NCBI GenBank assembly: GCA_028874365.1
Contig: JAPPJZ010000054.1
Coordinates: 1-64,000, forward strand
Direction of reading: 5' to 3'
Source: Chloroflexota bacterium
Lineage (GTDB): Bacteria > Chloroflexota > Dehalococcoidia > Bin125
DNA length: 64,000 nt
The number at the start of each line of letters is the position of its first letter. Within the stretch, counting starts at the first letter, position 1. The notes beneath the pieces were generated by a model. The model did not search any database. It saw nothing but the letters and a program-made list of their open reading frames with translations, and had not been told where the DNA came from. Both the position numbers and the translations under genes were made by a program. This document shows, piece after piece, positions 1-7,932 of this stretch.

Positions 1-120
1 ATGAATTCGCGGTCGGCTATGGAGTAGTCACCCTAATCTTTGAGCCGATGAACCTAGACGTCGTTGAGGTCATCTCGGTTGCACTTCGCCCGCGACCATG
101 AGCTCGGCTACCAGCCAGCC
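1..120. other. left edge, no supported gene
   Basis: No convincing gene lies between the left edge and the stop codon of the first minus-strand gene. A plus-strand frame open at the edge closes at a TAG at 25-27. It could be the last codons of a truncated gene, but too little is visible to say. Confidence 0.3.
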
Positions 121-1011
121 CTAGCGCTCCGACTCCATCGCCGCAATCTGCTCCGACCAGGCCAGCACGTTTTCCGCCTGTTCGAGTACCGGCTTGTCAA
201 TCATCTGGCCGTCCAACGCGACCGCGCCCAGGTTCTGCTCAACGCCGTCCTGGTAGGCGTCTACGACCCGGCGGGCCCAGTCGACATCGTCGGCCGGAGG
301 GCTGAAAATCCGATTGGCCGGGCCGAGCTGGTCAGGGTGGATGCAGAACTTGCCCTGAAATCCGATCTCCTTCATCCGCCTCAGCTCGTCCTCGTAGCCC
401 TCGGGATCGCGGATGTCGGTCCAGGGTGTGTCGAGCGGCGCGATCCCGGCCGCATGAGCGGCGTTGACCGATGCGCGCCGAGCCAGCTCCAGCTCCGCGC
501 CGCCCTTCGTGCGCCGTACGCCGATGCTGACCGCGTAGTCCTCGCCGCCGACGCAGATGCCCACGAGCCGCTCCGAGGCCGCACAGATCTCGTACGCATT
601 GGCGACCGCGTGCGCGTTCTCGATCCACGCCGCAATCTTCACCTGTCCATCGGACAGGCCACGAGCGCGCTCGAGAAGGGTGAGATAGTCATCGATCCGC
701 TGCACGTCGCGGGCGGTCTCGATCTTCGACACGCTGACGCCGTCCAGCCATGGCTGCACGATCGCGTCGAGTTCCTGCTCGATCAGTCCGGTGTCGTAAC
801 CGTTGGTGCGTACGAAAACCTGGCGGCCGCGCTTGGGGAAGTCGGGTAGCACGCGGCAGAGCAGGTCTCGCGCGGCCGGCTTGTCGTCCCACGCGACCGA
901 GTCCTCGAGGTCGAAACAGAGCACATCCGCCTGGGCGTCGCGTGCCTTCTCGATAAAGCGCTCGCGGATGCCCGGCACCGACAGCATGGAACGCATCACA
1001 GTGGCTGCCAC
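121..1011 (-). CDS. CitE/HpcH-type carbon-carbon lyase (HpcH/HpaI aldolase family)
   Basis: This 296-residue protein has the phosphoenolpyruvate-type TIM-barrel signature of citrate lyase beta subunits, malyl-CoA and citramalyl-CoA lyases. It opens with SMLSVPGIRERFIEKA, followed by the acidic metal-site region CFDLEDSVAWDDK, the strand QVFVRTNG, the glutamate in AAWIENAHA, GGEDY and the C-terminal CIHPDQL. Such enzymes cleave or form acyl-CoA thioesters with a divalent metal. The true substrate cannot be read from the sequence; lone CitE-like proteins have varied substrates. The start is GTG at 1011, and its G is also the last base of the upstream gene's TAG (TAGTG), so translation is probably coupled. 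It is the last gene of a three-gene minus-strand operon after an M16 protease and a degenerate paralogue. Confidence 0.85.
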   Translation of the reverse strand: MAATVMRSMLSVPGIRERFIEKARDAQADVLCFDLEDSVAWDDKPAARDLLCRVLPDFPKRGRQVFVRTNGYDTGLIEQELDAIVQPWLDGVSVSKIETARDVQRIDDYLTLLERARGLSDGQVKIAAWIENAHAVANAYEICAASERLVGICVGGEDYAVSIGVRRTKGGAELELARRASVNAAHAAGIAPLDTPWTDIRDPEGYEDELRRMKEIGFQGKFCIHPDQLGPANRIFSPPADDVDWARRVVDAYQDGVEQNLGAVALDGQMIDKPVLEQAENVLAWSEQIAAMESER

Positions 1012-1721
1012 TAGGAATCCTCCTCGTCTTCATCACTCTCAGGTTCCGGTCTCGTGAAGGTCGCCCGCAAACTCTCCAGGTCGGTCAGCTCACCAGTTGC
1101 GCAGCCGCGGAAACCAAGCGATGCCGCATATTCGGCGTCGGGCGGCGATCCGTACACGACCGGCAGGCCATATGCCGCTGCCGTCATCACCACCTGCGAA
1201 CTGGCCTGCTGGACCGTCGGACTGTCCGCTTGGACGCCCAACGACTGCGCCATCTCCGCGTGGTCGTAGGCAATCCAGGTCGTCCGATCGGACGAGTCGC
1301 GCATCGCCGCCAGGCAGTCTGACATGATGTCGATTGCGCGTGGATCGTGGAATCCGACTGCCATCGCGGTCAGCCCGGGTCGGATGCCGGCTCGGATTTC
1401 GAGTTCTTCCAGCACGCCTTCCAGGTAGCGGAGTTGATCGACGCTCGCGGCCGTCTGGACAGCGACTCCGTAGACTCCGGGCTGCAGCGTGTGTTGCAGA
1501 TAGCCGCGCGCCAGACCGGAATCCAGTCGCGGGATGACGAGATACACAGGAAGCCCGAGCTCGATCGCTGCCGCCGCGCGCTCGTTTGCAGCTCCATAGT
1601 CGTTCTCATCCTGGGGAAAGACGAGGATGAGCCCATCTGCCGCTTCAACATCCGCCGGACCGGGCATTGGCGCGTCGGGCAGCACCACAAACATCGCCCG
1701 AACGTTATCCATGGCCAGCAA
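1011..1721 (-). CDS. degenerate CitE-like paralogue, probably non-catalytic
   Basis: This 236-residue protein aligns by eye with the downstream CitE-like enzyme. LILVFPQDENDYGAANERAA corresponds to the CFDLEDSVAWDDKPAARD region, GVAVQTAASVDQLRYLEGVL to GVSVSKIETARDVQRIDDYL, and AMAVGFHDPRAI to AAWIENAHAV. The metal and catalytic positions differ: Glu-Asp of the LEDS motif, Lys of SKIE, Glu of WIEN and GGEDY are all changed. The protein is also shorter and lacks the CIHPDQL end. A regulatory or structural partner of the intact enzyme is a reasonable inference, given the TAGTG overlap between the two genes. The stop of the upstream M16 gene is 14 bases away. Homology is from visual alignment only. 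Confidence 0.6.
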   Translation of the reverse strand: MLAMDNVRAMFVVLPDAPMPGPADVEAADGLILVFPQDENDYGAANERAAAAIELGLPVYLVIPRLDSGLARGYLQHTLQPGVYGVAVQTAASVDQLRYLEGVLEELEIRAGIRPGLTAMAVGFHDPRAIDIMSDCLAAMRDSSDRTTWIAYDHAEMAQSLGVQADSPTVQQASSQVVMTAAAYGLPVVYGSPPDAEYAASLGFRGCATGELTDLESLRATFTRPEPESDEDEEDS

Positions 1722-1735
1722 CCACGCTTCCGTCC

Positions 1736-3058
1736 TCAGTTTGGGCTGAAGCGGTCGACCCGCTCCCGCAACTCATCGGCCTGATTGAACGGACCCACCA
1801 CCGCCGCAGCGAGGTTGTCCTCGCGCACGAACCGTTGGGCGACGCGCTGAATATCGGCCGCCGTCACGGCCTGGTAGCCGGCGATCGTTTCCTCCACCGG
1901 TTCGATGAAGGCGTTCGCCAGCAGCATCCCGCCCGCCCGGTGGCACCAACTCGCGGCGGCGTCGAGCCCGAGCCGGAACGAGCCGACCGCGTGCTCTCGG
2001 ACGCGCTCAAGTTCCTCATTCGTGACCGGCTCGGCGACGAGCTTGCCCAATTCGTCGAACACGACATCGACCGTTTCGAGCACATGCTCTTCCGTCACGC
2101 CGGCCATGATGGTCAGGTGCCCCGCGTCGTCGAATGCGGTTGGATGCGAGCCGACCGAATACGCGAGCCCGCGCTTCTCCCGAATCTCGGTGAACAGCCG
2201 CGAACTCATCCCACCGCCCAGCACCTCATTCAGCAGCGTCATGGCGTAGCGGTCGGGATCCAGCCGATGGATCGAGCGCAGCGCCAGCGCGAGGTTGCAC
2301 TGCTCAAGCTCGCGGACTTCAATCTGGGCCAGGTCCTCGGACATCTCTTCGGCTGCTGACTCGCGAGCCGGCTTGGCCGCTGTGGAACCACTGGGCCAAC
2401 CGCTGCCCCAGTGCCGCTCGGCCAGTTCGACCACCTCCTCGCGCTCAACGTTCCCGGCCACCGACAGCACGATGTTGGCGGGTCGGTAGAAGGTCTCGAT
2501 GTGGGTTGCGAGATCTTCTCGCGTGATCGCGTCGACCGACTCCAGATCGCCGGCGATCTCCCAGCCCAGCGGCTGCTCGCCGTACGCGGCGTCGCTGATC
2601 AGTTGCATCACGCGTTGTCCGGGCTGGTCGTGAGCGCGCCGAATCTCGGAGCAGATCACCGTGCGCTCGCGCTCGATCTCCGCTTCTGCCAGCAACGAAT
2701 GGCGGACCGAGTCGGCCAGTACATCCATCGCCAACGGCAGCCGGTCGAACGGCACGCGGTTCCAGTAGCAGGTCAGTTCTCGAGAGGTGAACGCGTTGAG
2801 CGAACCGCCGGCGCCCTCGATTGCAGCCGAAATCGCTGTCGGCTCGGGCCGAGATTCCGTGCCCTTGAACAACATGTGCTCGAGATAATGCGACAGCCCA
2901 AGCGTTTTGCGCGCCTCATCGCGCGAACCGACACCGACGTAGGCGGCCAGAACCGCCGCCTGCGAGTGCGGGATCGAGGTCACGACCACGCGCAGGCCAT
3001 TGGGCAGGACATCGATCGTCGGCTCGACCGGGTTTGGCGCTGCGTTGGAGCTGGGCAT
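1736..3058 (-). CDS. M16 family zinc metallopeptidase (processing-peptidase-like)
   Basis: This 440-residue protein carries the inverted zinc motif HXXEH as HYLEHMLFKGTE near residues 58-62, with the upstream LPNGLRVVV strand typical of the family. The distal region has RGLAYSVGSH, the substrate-binding segment of the M16 C-terminal half. Length fits a single-chain M16B peptidase (about 410-440 residues), which usually acts as a dimer on short unfolded peptides. No signal peptide is visible, so it is probably cytoplasmic. It is the first gene of a minus-strand operon with two CitE-like genes; no functional link between these activities is obvious. Start is ATG at 3058. Confidence 0.9.
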   Translation of the reverse strand: MPSSNAAPNPVEPTIDVLPNGLRVVVTSIPHSQAAVLAAYVGVGSRDEARKTLGLSHYLEHMLFKGTESRPEPTAISAAIEGAGGSLNAFTSRELTCYWNRVPFDRLPLAMDVLADSVRHSLLAEAEIERERTVICSEIRRAHDQPGQRVMQLISDAAYGEQPLGWEIAGDLESVDAITREDLATHIETFYRPANIVLSVAGNVEREEVVELAERHWGSGWPSGSTAAKPARESAAEEMSEDLAQIEVRELEQCNLALALRSIHRLDPDRYAMTLLNEVLGGGMSSRLFTEIREKRGLAYSVGSHPTAFDDAGHLTIMAGVTEEHVLETVDVVFDELGKLVAEPVTNEELERVREHAVGSFRLGLDAAASWCHRAGGMLLANAFIEPVEETIAGYQAVTAADIQRVAQRFVREDNLAAAVVGPFNQADELRERVDRFSPN

Positions 3059-3147
3059 ACGTCAGCACAGCATACCCACCTGCCGAATTCCGCAGCGCTC
3101 GCCTTGACTGCTCTTCGCCGCCGCCTTTCAGAGATCCGCCGCCGTTC

Positions 3148-3894
3148 TCACTCGGTCCCAACACCCTGCAGGAAGACGAAGTCGCCATCCTGGTCGTTGC
3201 TTCTCACGTAGCCGTAGACGGCGTAGATCGAATACCCGTACGTCCTCGTATTGACAGTGGAGGTATCGGTGTACGACGTCGCATCGGACGCGGCAGTGTC
3301 CAGCTCCTCGCTGGTGTAGTCCTGCCCCAACTCTGGATGTTCGACGGTGTACCACGAGTCCCGTTCAATGACGTAGCCGCTGAGCGTCAACGCAATGCCC
3401 GTCCAGGACAGCGTTGGAGCGATCCACTCCAACTCAATGCCGCTGGTCGTTCGAGTCTTGGTCAGGCTGCCGGGCTTTGAGACACCCGGCGCGGTGACCG
3501 ACACGGAGTCGCTCGGATCACTACTCGAATCCTCGCTATAGACGGCGCGGACTCGGAACTCGTAACTCTGGTCCGTCAGCAGCAGTTCGGTCGACGTGTA
3601 CTCGGTGTCGCTCACATCCTCCGCGATCGTCGCCCAGTCGCCGTCTCCCGCTGCACTGGTCTTCCGCATCTCAACGTCGTATCCGGTCGGTGCATCGTCA
3701 CCTGGATCCACCGCCGGAGCGCTCCAGGACAGCTCGATCCCGCCCGTCGCCACCGTCGCCGTCAGCCCGGTCGGCGCAGGCGGAGGATCACTCGCGTCTA
3801 CGGCCGATGCAATCAGTGAGCCGACGAGCAGCGCAGCCACAGCTAGCGCAAGCGCGCGGAATCGCCACACTCGAGATCTGGCAGAAATAGTCAT
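3148..3894 (-). CDS. secreted protein with two fibronectin type III domains
   Basis: This 248-residue protein starts with a Sec-type signal peptide: basic MTISARSRVWRFRA, then a hydrophobic ALALAVAALLVGSLIA core ending near ASA. Two fibronectin type III modules follow, each opening with a proline-rich strand (PAPTGLTAT, then KPGSLTKT) and containing the ELSW/ELEW and YEFRVRAVY/YGYSIYAVY strands. No membrane anchor or sorting signal is seen at the C-terminus, so it is probably released or held by partners. ATG 3894 is preferred because GGAG lies 8 bases upstream; an earlier start 27 bases upstream lacks this. A paralogue with the same layout follows at 4133-4927. The binding target is unknown. 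Confidence 0.8.
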   Translation of the reverse strand: MTISARSRVWRFRALALAVAALLVGSLIASAVDASDPPPAPTGLTATVATGGIELSWSAPAVDPGDDAPTGYDVEMRKTSAAGDGDWATIAEDVSDTEYTSTELLLTDQSYEFRVRAVYSEDSSSDPSDSVSVTAPGVSKPGSLTKTRTTSGIELEWIAPTLSWTGIALTLSGYVIERDSWYTVEHPELGQDYTSEELDTAASDATSYTDTSTVNTRTYGYSIYAVYGYVRSNDQDGDFVFLQGVGTE

Positions 3895-4132
3895 GTCATA
3901 TTCTCCATTCACCTTGGACAAGTCAGTCAGGTTAGTGCGGTCAGACTACTAACTAGCGATAAGATTAGTTTTGTCGTGTTGATACTCCGGTACCACTCGA
4001 ACGTGAACAATCTGAATCGAGTTTGCCGCGCACGTCCATGCGCCAATCTCGATCCACGTTCCGCCAGCGGACGGCTGCCTGCCGGCTCGCCGCCAACGCC
4101 CACGGACTACGCCTTTCGACTCCTTCCGCTCC

Positions 4133-4927
4133 TCAATCGCTCGCGATAGGCAGTGGCACCGCCACTGGCGTCGATGTCTCGACCCGGTCGCCGCGGACGA
4201 AGTCGTACACCGCCCGCACGCCGTAGAGGTAGTACGAGCCGCTGCTGCCAGAAGTGTCGCTGTACGACGTCGCGCCGGTGCCAAGCGTCGACAGCTCGGT
4301 CCACGATGCCCCGGCGACGGCCACTCCGTCGGCGTCGGTCTCGAGACGCTCGACGACAATCGAGGTCAGTGACGGCAAGTCCGAGCACCACGACAGCGAT
4401 GGCGCGGTCCACTCCACGTCTGTCCCGTCGTCTCCGATGGTGGCGGACAGGTTCGAGGCCGTGGGCGCGGCAGGAATCGAGATCGTCGCCGTGTCGGACA
4501 CAGGCCCCCGTTGGTTGTAGCTATCGTTGATCCTGAATATCCCAATCACGCGGAAGCTGTAGTCCGAGTCCTCAGACAGGGTCGGCGACACGGTCTGGCT
4601 GGTGGCGGTGTCGCTGCTGCTTTCGTACACAACCGTCCATCCAGAAGATCCGTCTGCCCACTGATAGGCCCGTTGAATCATGTAGCCGACGAGTTCGACC
4701 TCGTAGTCGGCCGACGACTCCACCGTCGGGGCCGTCCAGGAAAACTCAATCCCGCTGGTCTTCAATGTGCCCGTGAAGCCGGTCGGCGCAGAAAGGTCCG
4801 GCTGACTGGCGCCGTGCGTCATCGCGAACGACAGGCACAGGCCGAGCAGCAGCAGACCGAAGGCCGCGAACCTCTTCGCCGCTCCCGGCGCACGCGCGCT
4901 GCCGAACGCGTTCGGAAAGGCCATCAT
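4133..4927 (-). CDS. secreted protein with two fibronectin type III domains (paralogue)
   Basis: This 264-residue protein has a signal peptide (AKRFAAFGLLLLGLCLSFAM, cleavage likely near HGA) and two fibronectin type III modules. The first contains GIEFSWTAPTVESSADYEVELVGY and YSFRVIGIF; the second contains DVEWTAPSLSWCSDLPSL and YYLYGVRAVYDFVRGD. The end of the second module (RAVYDFVRGD) matches YAVYGYVRSND in the paralogue at 3148-3894, so the two genes arose by duplication. The reading frame extends 333 bases further upstream, but that part has no domain and lacks a hydrophobic leader, so the start is placed at ATG 4927 (a second ATG follows directly). The ligand is unknown. Confidence 0.8.
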   Translation of the reverse strand: MMAFPNAFGSARAPGAAKRFAAFGLLLLGLCLSFAMTHGASQPDLSAPTGFTGTLKTSGIEFSWTAPTVESSADYEVELVGYMIQRAYQWADGSSGWTVVYESSSDTATSQTVSPTLSEDSDYSFRVIGIFRINDSYNQRGPVSDTATISIPAAPTASNLSATIGDDGTDVEWTAPSLSWCSDLPSLTSIVVERLETDADGVAVAGASWTELSTLGTGATSYSDTSGSSGSYYLYGVRAVYDFVRGDRVETSTPVAVPLPIASD

Positions 4928-5059
4928 GTTCACCGCCCCGGTCGCCCCCGAAAGACATCGGTCCGATAGCGATCCGCTAAGGACAAAGATACCTGAAAAT
5001 ACAATCGATATTGGCCGCCGATCGGAGTTGTCCGCCAATGCGCCCGGACTGGCCCTATC
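4928..5059. promoter_or_regulatory. AT-rich divergent intergenic region
   Basis: This spacer separates the minus-strand fibronectin gene from the plus-strand gene at 5060. It includes an unusually AT-rich stretch at about 4978-5015 (around AAGATACCTGAAAATACAAT). It probably holds promoters for one or both genes. No -35/-10 pair stands out clearly enough to assign. Confidence 0.3.
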
Positions 5060-5944
5060 TTGGGCCTGGCGGCGTCTGCCCAGCCCGCGCCGCACAAGGA
5101 GCTCGGCCTGCAGGCGTTCGTCGAGGCGCGCTACGAGTATCACTGGGCGCCGCTGCTCGGCTGCCTGGTCGGCCATCTGGATCACATCGGCGCGGCGCAA
5201 CCGAGCCACGTGATCGGCGCAGTCACCGGGACCAGCTACCAGCCGCCGCAGGACGCGCAACTGCCGGCACTGCTTGACGACGGACTCTCGGCGCTGGGCG
5301 TCCGTTCACAGATTGTCTATCTGACGTTCCCCAACCGGCTCCAGCGTTTTCGCTGGCGTCGTCGAATCCGCAGTGAACTGCACGCCGATCGCCCCGTGAC
5401 AGCATTCGGCGTCGGCGTGTCCGCCTTCGGCCCAGCCTGGGGACTGATCGTGGGCTGCGACGACGAACGCCGCGCCTGGCGTCGAGACGGACCGATGACC
5501 GAACAGGTCTCGCCCTGGCTCCTGGAGACAGAGTTCAACGCCTCGCCGGTGCTGATCCTCATTGCCGCACGCCGAGTCGGAGCGATCGCACCCGAGCGCG
5601 TCGAACAGGTCGCCGCCCAGGCCTTCGACCAATCGATGGATCGCGCTGGGCGTGACCTGCTGGACCGCATTGAGCTCCTCGACAGCGACATCGAAATCGA
5701 GCCGCAGCGCTACTCCCACGAGGTCCAGGCGCTCGCCGCCAACTGGGGAGAAGCCGCCACGTTCTGGCGCGAGTTCCCCCACGACGACTTCGGACCAATC
5801 GCCCAGCAAATGGCGGTCGTGCTCTCCCGCTACTCCACCCTGTTCCCCTATCCGATGGGTGGGCAGCCCAACAACCCCGGCGTCCGTAGTGCCGCCGTCC
5901 ACATTCTGCACGAAGCCGTGGACGTTCTCGCCGCGAGCCATTGA
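5060..5944 (+). CDS. unknown protein, 294 residues
   Basis: I do not recognise the family. The protein looks soluble and globular, with no signal peptide or membrane segment. Readable features are an N-terminal ARYEYHWAPLLG stretch, a Gly-rich GAVTGTSYQPP turn, an RRIRSELHADRP basic segment, and a C-terminal helical part with FPYPMGGQPNNPGVRSAAVHI. The only in-frame start before the conserved-looking part is TTG 5060, so the N-terminus is uncertain. It is followed 33 bases later by a MoaD-like gene and then pyrG, all in the same direction, so it may be the first gene of a pyrG operon. Confidence 0.55.
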   Translation: MGLAASAQPAPHKELGLQAFVEARYEYHWAPLLGCLVGHLDHIGAAQPSHVIGAVTGTSYQPPQDAQLPALLDDGLSALGVRSQIVYLTFPNRLQRFRWRRRIRSELHADRPVTAFGVGVSAFGPAWGLIVGCDDERRAWRRDGPMTEQVSPWLLETEFNASPVLILIAARRVGAIAPERVEQVAAQAFDQSMDRAGRDLLDRIELLDSDIEIEPQRYSHEVQALAANWGEAATFWREFPHDDFGPIAQQMAVVLSRYSTLFPYPMGGQPNNPGVRSAAVHILHEAVDVLAASH

Positions 5945-5977
5945 TACACTCCCAACCAACCAGCGACGGAGATCTCC

Positions 5978-6256
5978 ATGGCGATCAGCGTCAAGCTCTT
6001 CATGACCCTCGTGCCGCTCTCCAAGTCGAAAAAGTCCAGCCTCGCGGTTGACTGGTTCGACGGCATCACTGCCCAGCACATCCTTGAGGCCGAAGAGTTC
6101 TCCGAGCAGGACCAGGAGGCGATCGCGGTCGTGATCAACTCCGTCCAGGCCCAGGTCGACGACCCCCTCAACGACGGCGACGAAGTCGACCTGCTGGTCA
6201 ATCTTCAGGGTGGATCGAAAACACACGGATCAAGAGGAGCAACATCGAGCCAGTGA
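5978..6256 (+). CDS. MoaD/ThiS-type ubiquitin-fold protein with a C-terminal extension
   Basis: This 92-residue protein has the pattern of a sulfur-carrier beta-grasp protein. It has a first strand ISVKLFMTLVPLS, a middle VVINSVQAQVDDPLNDGDEVDLLV block like the MoaD segment before its tail, and LQGG at residues 76-79. MoaD and ThiS end at Gly-Gly, which is adenylated and loaded with sulfur. Here 13 more residues follow (SKTHGSRGATSSQ), and their codons contain the pyrG ribosome-binding site. The gene ends in a GTGA overlap with pyrG. Either the tail is cut off to expose Gly-Gly, or this is a MoaD-fold protein with another role. moaA and moaC lie far downstream in the window. The fold call is by visual pattern only. 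Confidence 0.6.
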   Translation: MAISVKLFMTLVPLSKSKKSSLAVDWFDGITAQHILEAEEFSEQDQEAIAVVINSVQAQVDDPLNDGDEVDLLVNLQGGSKTHGSRGATSSQ

Positions 6257-7932
6257 GCAGCGACGAACCCTCACCGAAGTACATCTTCATCACCGGCGGC
6301 GTGATCTCCTCCGTCGGCAAGGGCATCACCACCGCCTCACTCGGACGACTGCTCCAATCCCGCGGCCTCTCCGTCACCGTTCAGAAGCTCGACCCCTATC
6401 TCAACGTCGACCCGGGCACGATGTCGCCCTATCAGCACGGCGAGGTCTATGTCACCGACGACGGCGCCGAGACCGACCTCGATCTCGGCCACTACGAGCG
6501 CTTCCTCGACCAGAACCTGACCGCCGCCTCGTCGGTCACCATGGGCCAGATCTCGGCCGACGTGATCGAGCGCGAGCGCCGCGGGGACTATCTCGGAGGA
6601 ACGATCCAGACCGTTCCGCACGTCACCGATCTCGTCAAGGAACGGGTCCGCAACCTGGCCAGGAAGGCCGGCGTGGACGTGCTGATTGTCGAGGTCGGCG
6701 GGACGGTCGGCGACATCGAGGGCCAGGCATTCCTCGAGGCGATCCGCCAGATGCGCTACGAGGAGCCCCGCAACGGCACCCTCGCGATCCACGTCACGCC
6801 GCTCTTCCACCTCAAGGCGACGAACGAACTCAAGACCAAGCCAACCCAGCACTCCGTGCGCACCCTGCGCAGCATGGGCATCCAGCCCGACATCATCGTC
6901 TCTCGTACCGACATCCCGGCCGACAAGTCGATCACCGACAAGCTCGCCTTGTTCTGCGACGTGCCGGCCGAGGCCGTGATGACCCTCGAGACCGCCTCAT
7001 CGATCTACCAGGTCCCCGCCATCCTCGAGGATGCCGGCCTGACCGACCTCACCCTCGAGCGTCTGGGCCTGCAGCCCAGACCTTCGATACCGGGTCGCTC
7101 GATCGACGACTGGCTCGAATGGACCGACCGCCTCTCACAAACCGACCGCATCTGCCGCGTCGCAATCGTGGGCAAGTACGTCGAGCTGCGCGACGCCTAT
7201 CTGTCGGTCAAGGAGGCACTAATCCATGCCGGCGCGCAACGCGGCGCCGGCGTCGAAATCACCTGGATTCAGTCCGACGATCTCGACCACGCCGACAAAC
7301 CCGAAATCGCCTCGGCGCTGGCCGAGGTCGACGGCGTGATCGTTCCCGGCGGGTTCGGCGAACGGGGAATTGAGGGCGAGGTCGGCGTGGCTCGGTTCGC
7401 GCTCGAGCAGGACATTCCCTATCTGGGACTTTGCCGCGGGATGCAGAACATGGTCATTGCCTTCGCTCGCGAGCGTCTCGATCTACCCAACGCCAACACG
7501 ACGGAGGCCGACGAGGACACCGCCGACCCGGTGATCGCTCTGCTCGATGAGCAACGCGAGGTCACGGAAATGGGTGGCACGATGCGGCTGGGCAAGTACC
7601 CCTGCCAACTGCTGCCCGAGACACGCGCGTACGCGCTCTACGAGTCGGAGTTTGCCTACGAACGACACCGCCATCGCTGGGAATTCAACCCTCAATACCG
7701 CGACCGCTTCGAGCGCGCCGGACTGCTCGCCAGCGGCACGTCCCGCGATGGGGAGCTGGTCGAGATCGCCGAGGTTTGCGATCACCCGTTCATGCTCGGC
7801 TCGCAGTTCCATCCCGAGCTCAAGTCCCGACCTGAGCGTTCACACCCACTCTTCCTCGGCTTCATCGACTCCGTCCTGGCCGAGTCCGAGACCGCATTGC
7901 GACACCCGGTCGGCGCCACCAACAGCCACTGA
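6253..7932 (+). CDS. pyrG: CTP synthase
   Basis: This 559-residue enzyme makes CTP from UTP, ATP and glutamine in the cytoplasm. The N-terminal synthetase domain shows YIFITGGVISSVGKGITTAS (P-loop) and KLDPYLNVDPGTMSP. The C-terminal class I glutaminase domain shows IVPGGFGERG, the nucleophile cysteine in LGLCRGMQN, and the His-Glu pair in QFHPELKSRP. Length is typical. The start is GTG 6253, overlapping the TGA of the MoaD-like gene. A purine-rich AAGAGGAG lies at 6232-6239, with a rather long 13-base spacing that fits coupling to the upstream gene. A long non-coding 3' region follows. Confidence 0.97.
   Translation: MSSDEPSPKYIFITGGVISSVGKGITTASLGRLLQSRGLSVTVQKLDPYLNVDPGTMSPYQHGEVYVTDDGAETDLDLGHYERFLDQNLTAASSVTMGQISADVIERERRGDYLGGTIQTVPHVTDLVKERVRNLARKAGVDVLIVEVGGTVGDIEGQAFLEAIRQMRYEEPRNGTLAIHVTPLFHLKATNELKTKPTQHSVRTLRSMGIQPDIIVSRTDIPADKSITDKLALFCDVPAEAVMTLETASSIYQVPAILEDAGLTDLTLERLGLQPRPSIPGRSIDDWLEWTDRLSQTDRICRVAIVGKYVELRDAYLSVKEALIHAGAQRGAGVEITWIQSDDLDHADKPEIASALAEVDGVIVPGGFGERGIEGEVGVARFALEQDIPYLGLCRGMQNMVIAFARERLDLPNANTTEADEDTADPVIALLDEQREVTEMGGTMRLGKYPCQLLPETRAYALYESEFAYERHRHRWEFNPQYRDRFERAGLLASGTSRDGELVEIAEVCDHPFMLGSQFHPELKSRPERSHPLFLGFIDSVLAESETALRHPVGATNSH

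Noticed and set aside
5306-6226. 306-codon minus-strand frame opposite the unknown and MoaD-like genes
   Set aside because: The translation lacks recognisable domains and the plus-strand genes fit better, though the 5060-5944 protein is itself unassigned.
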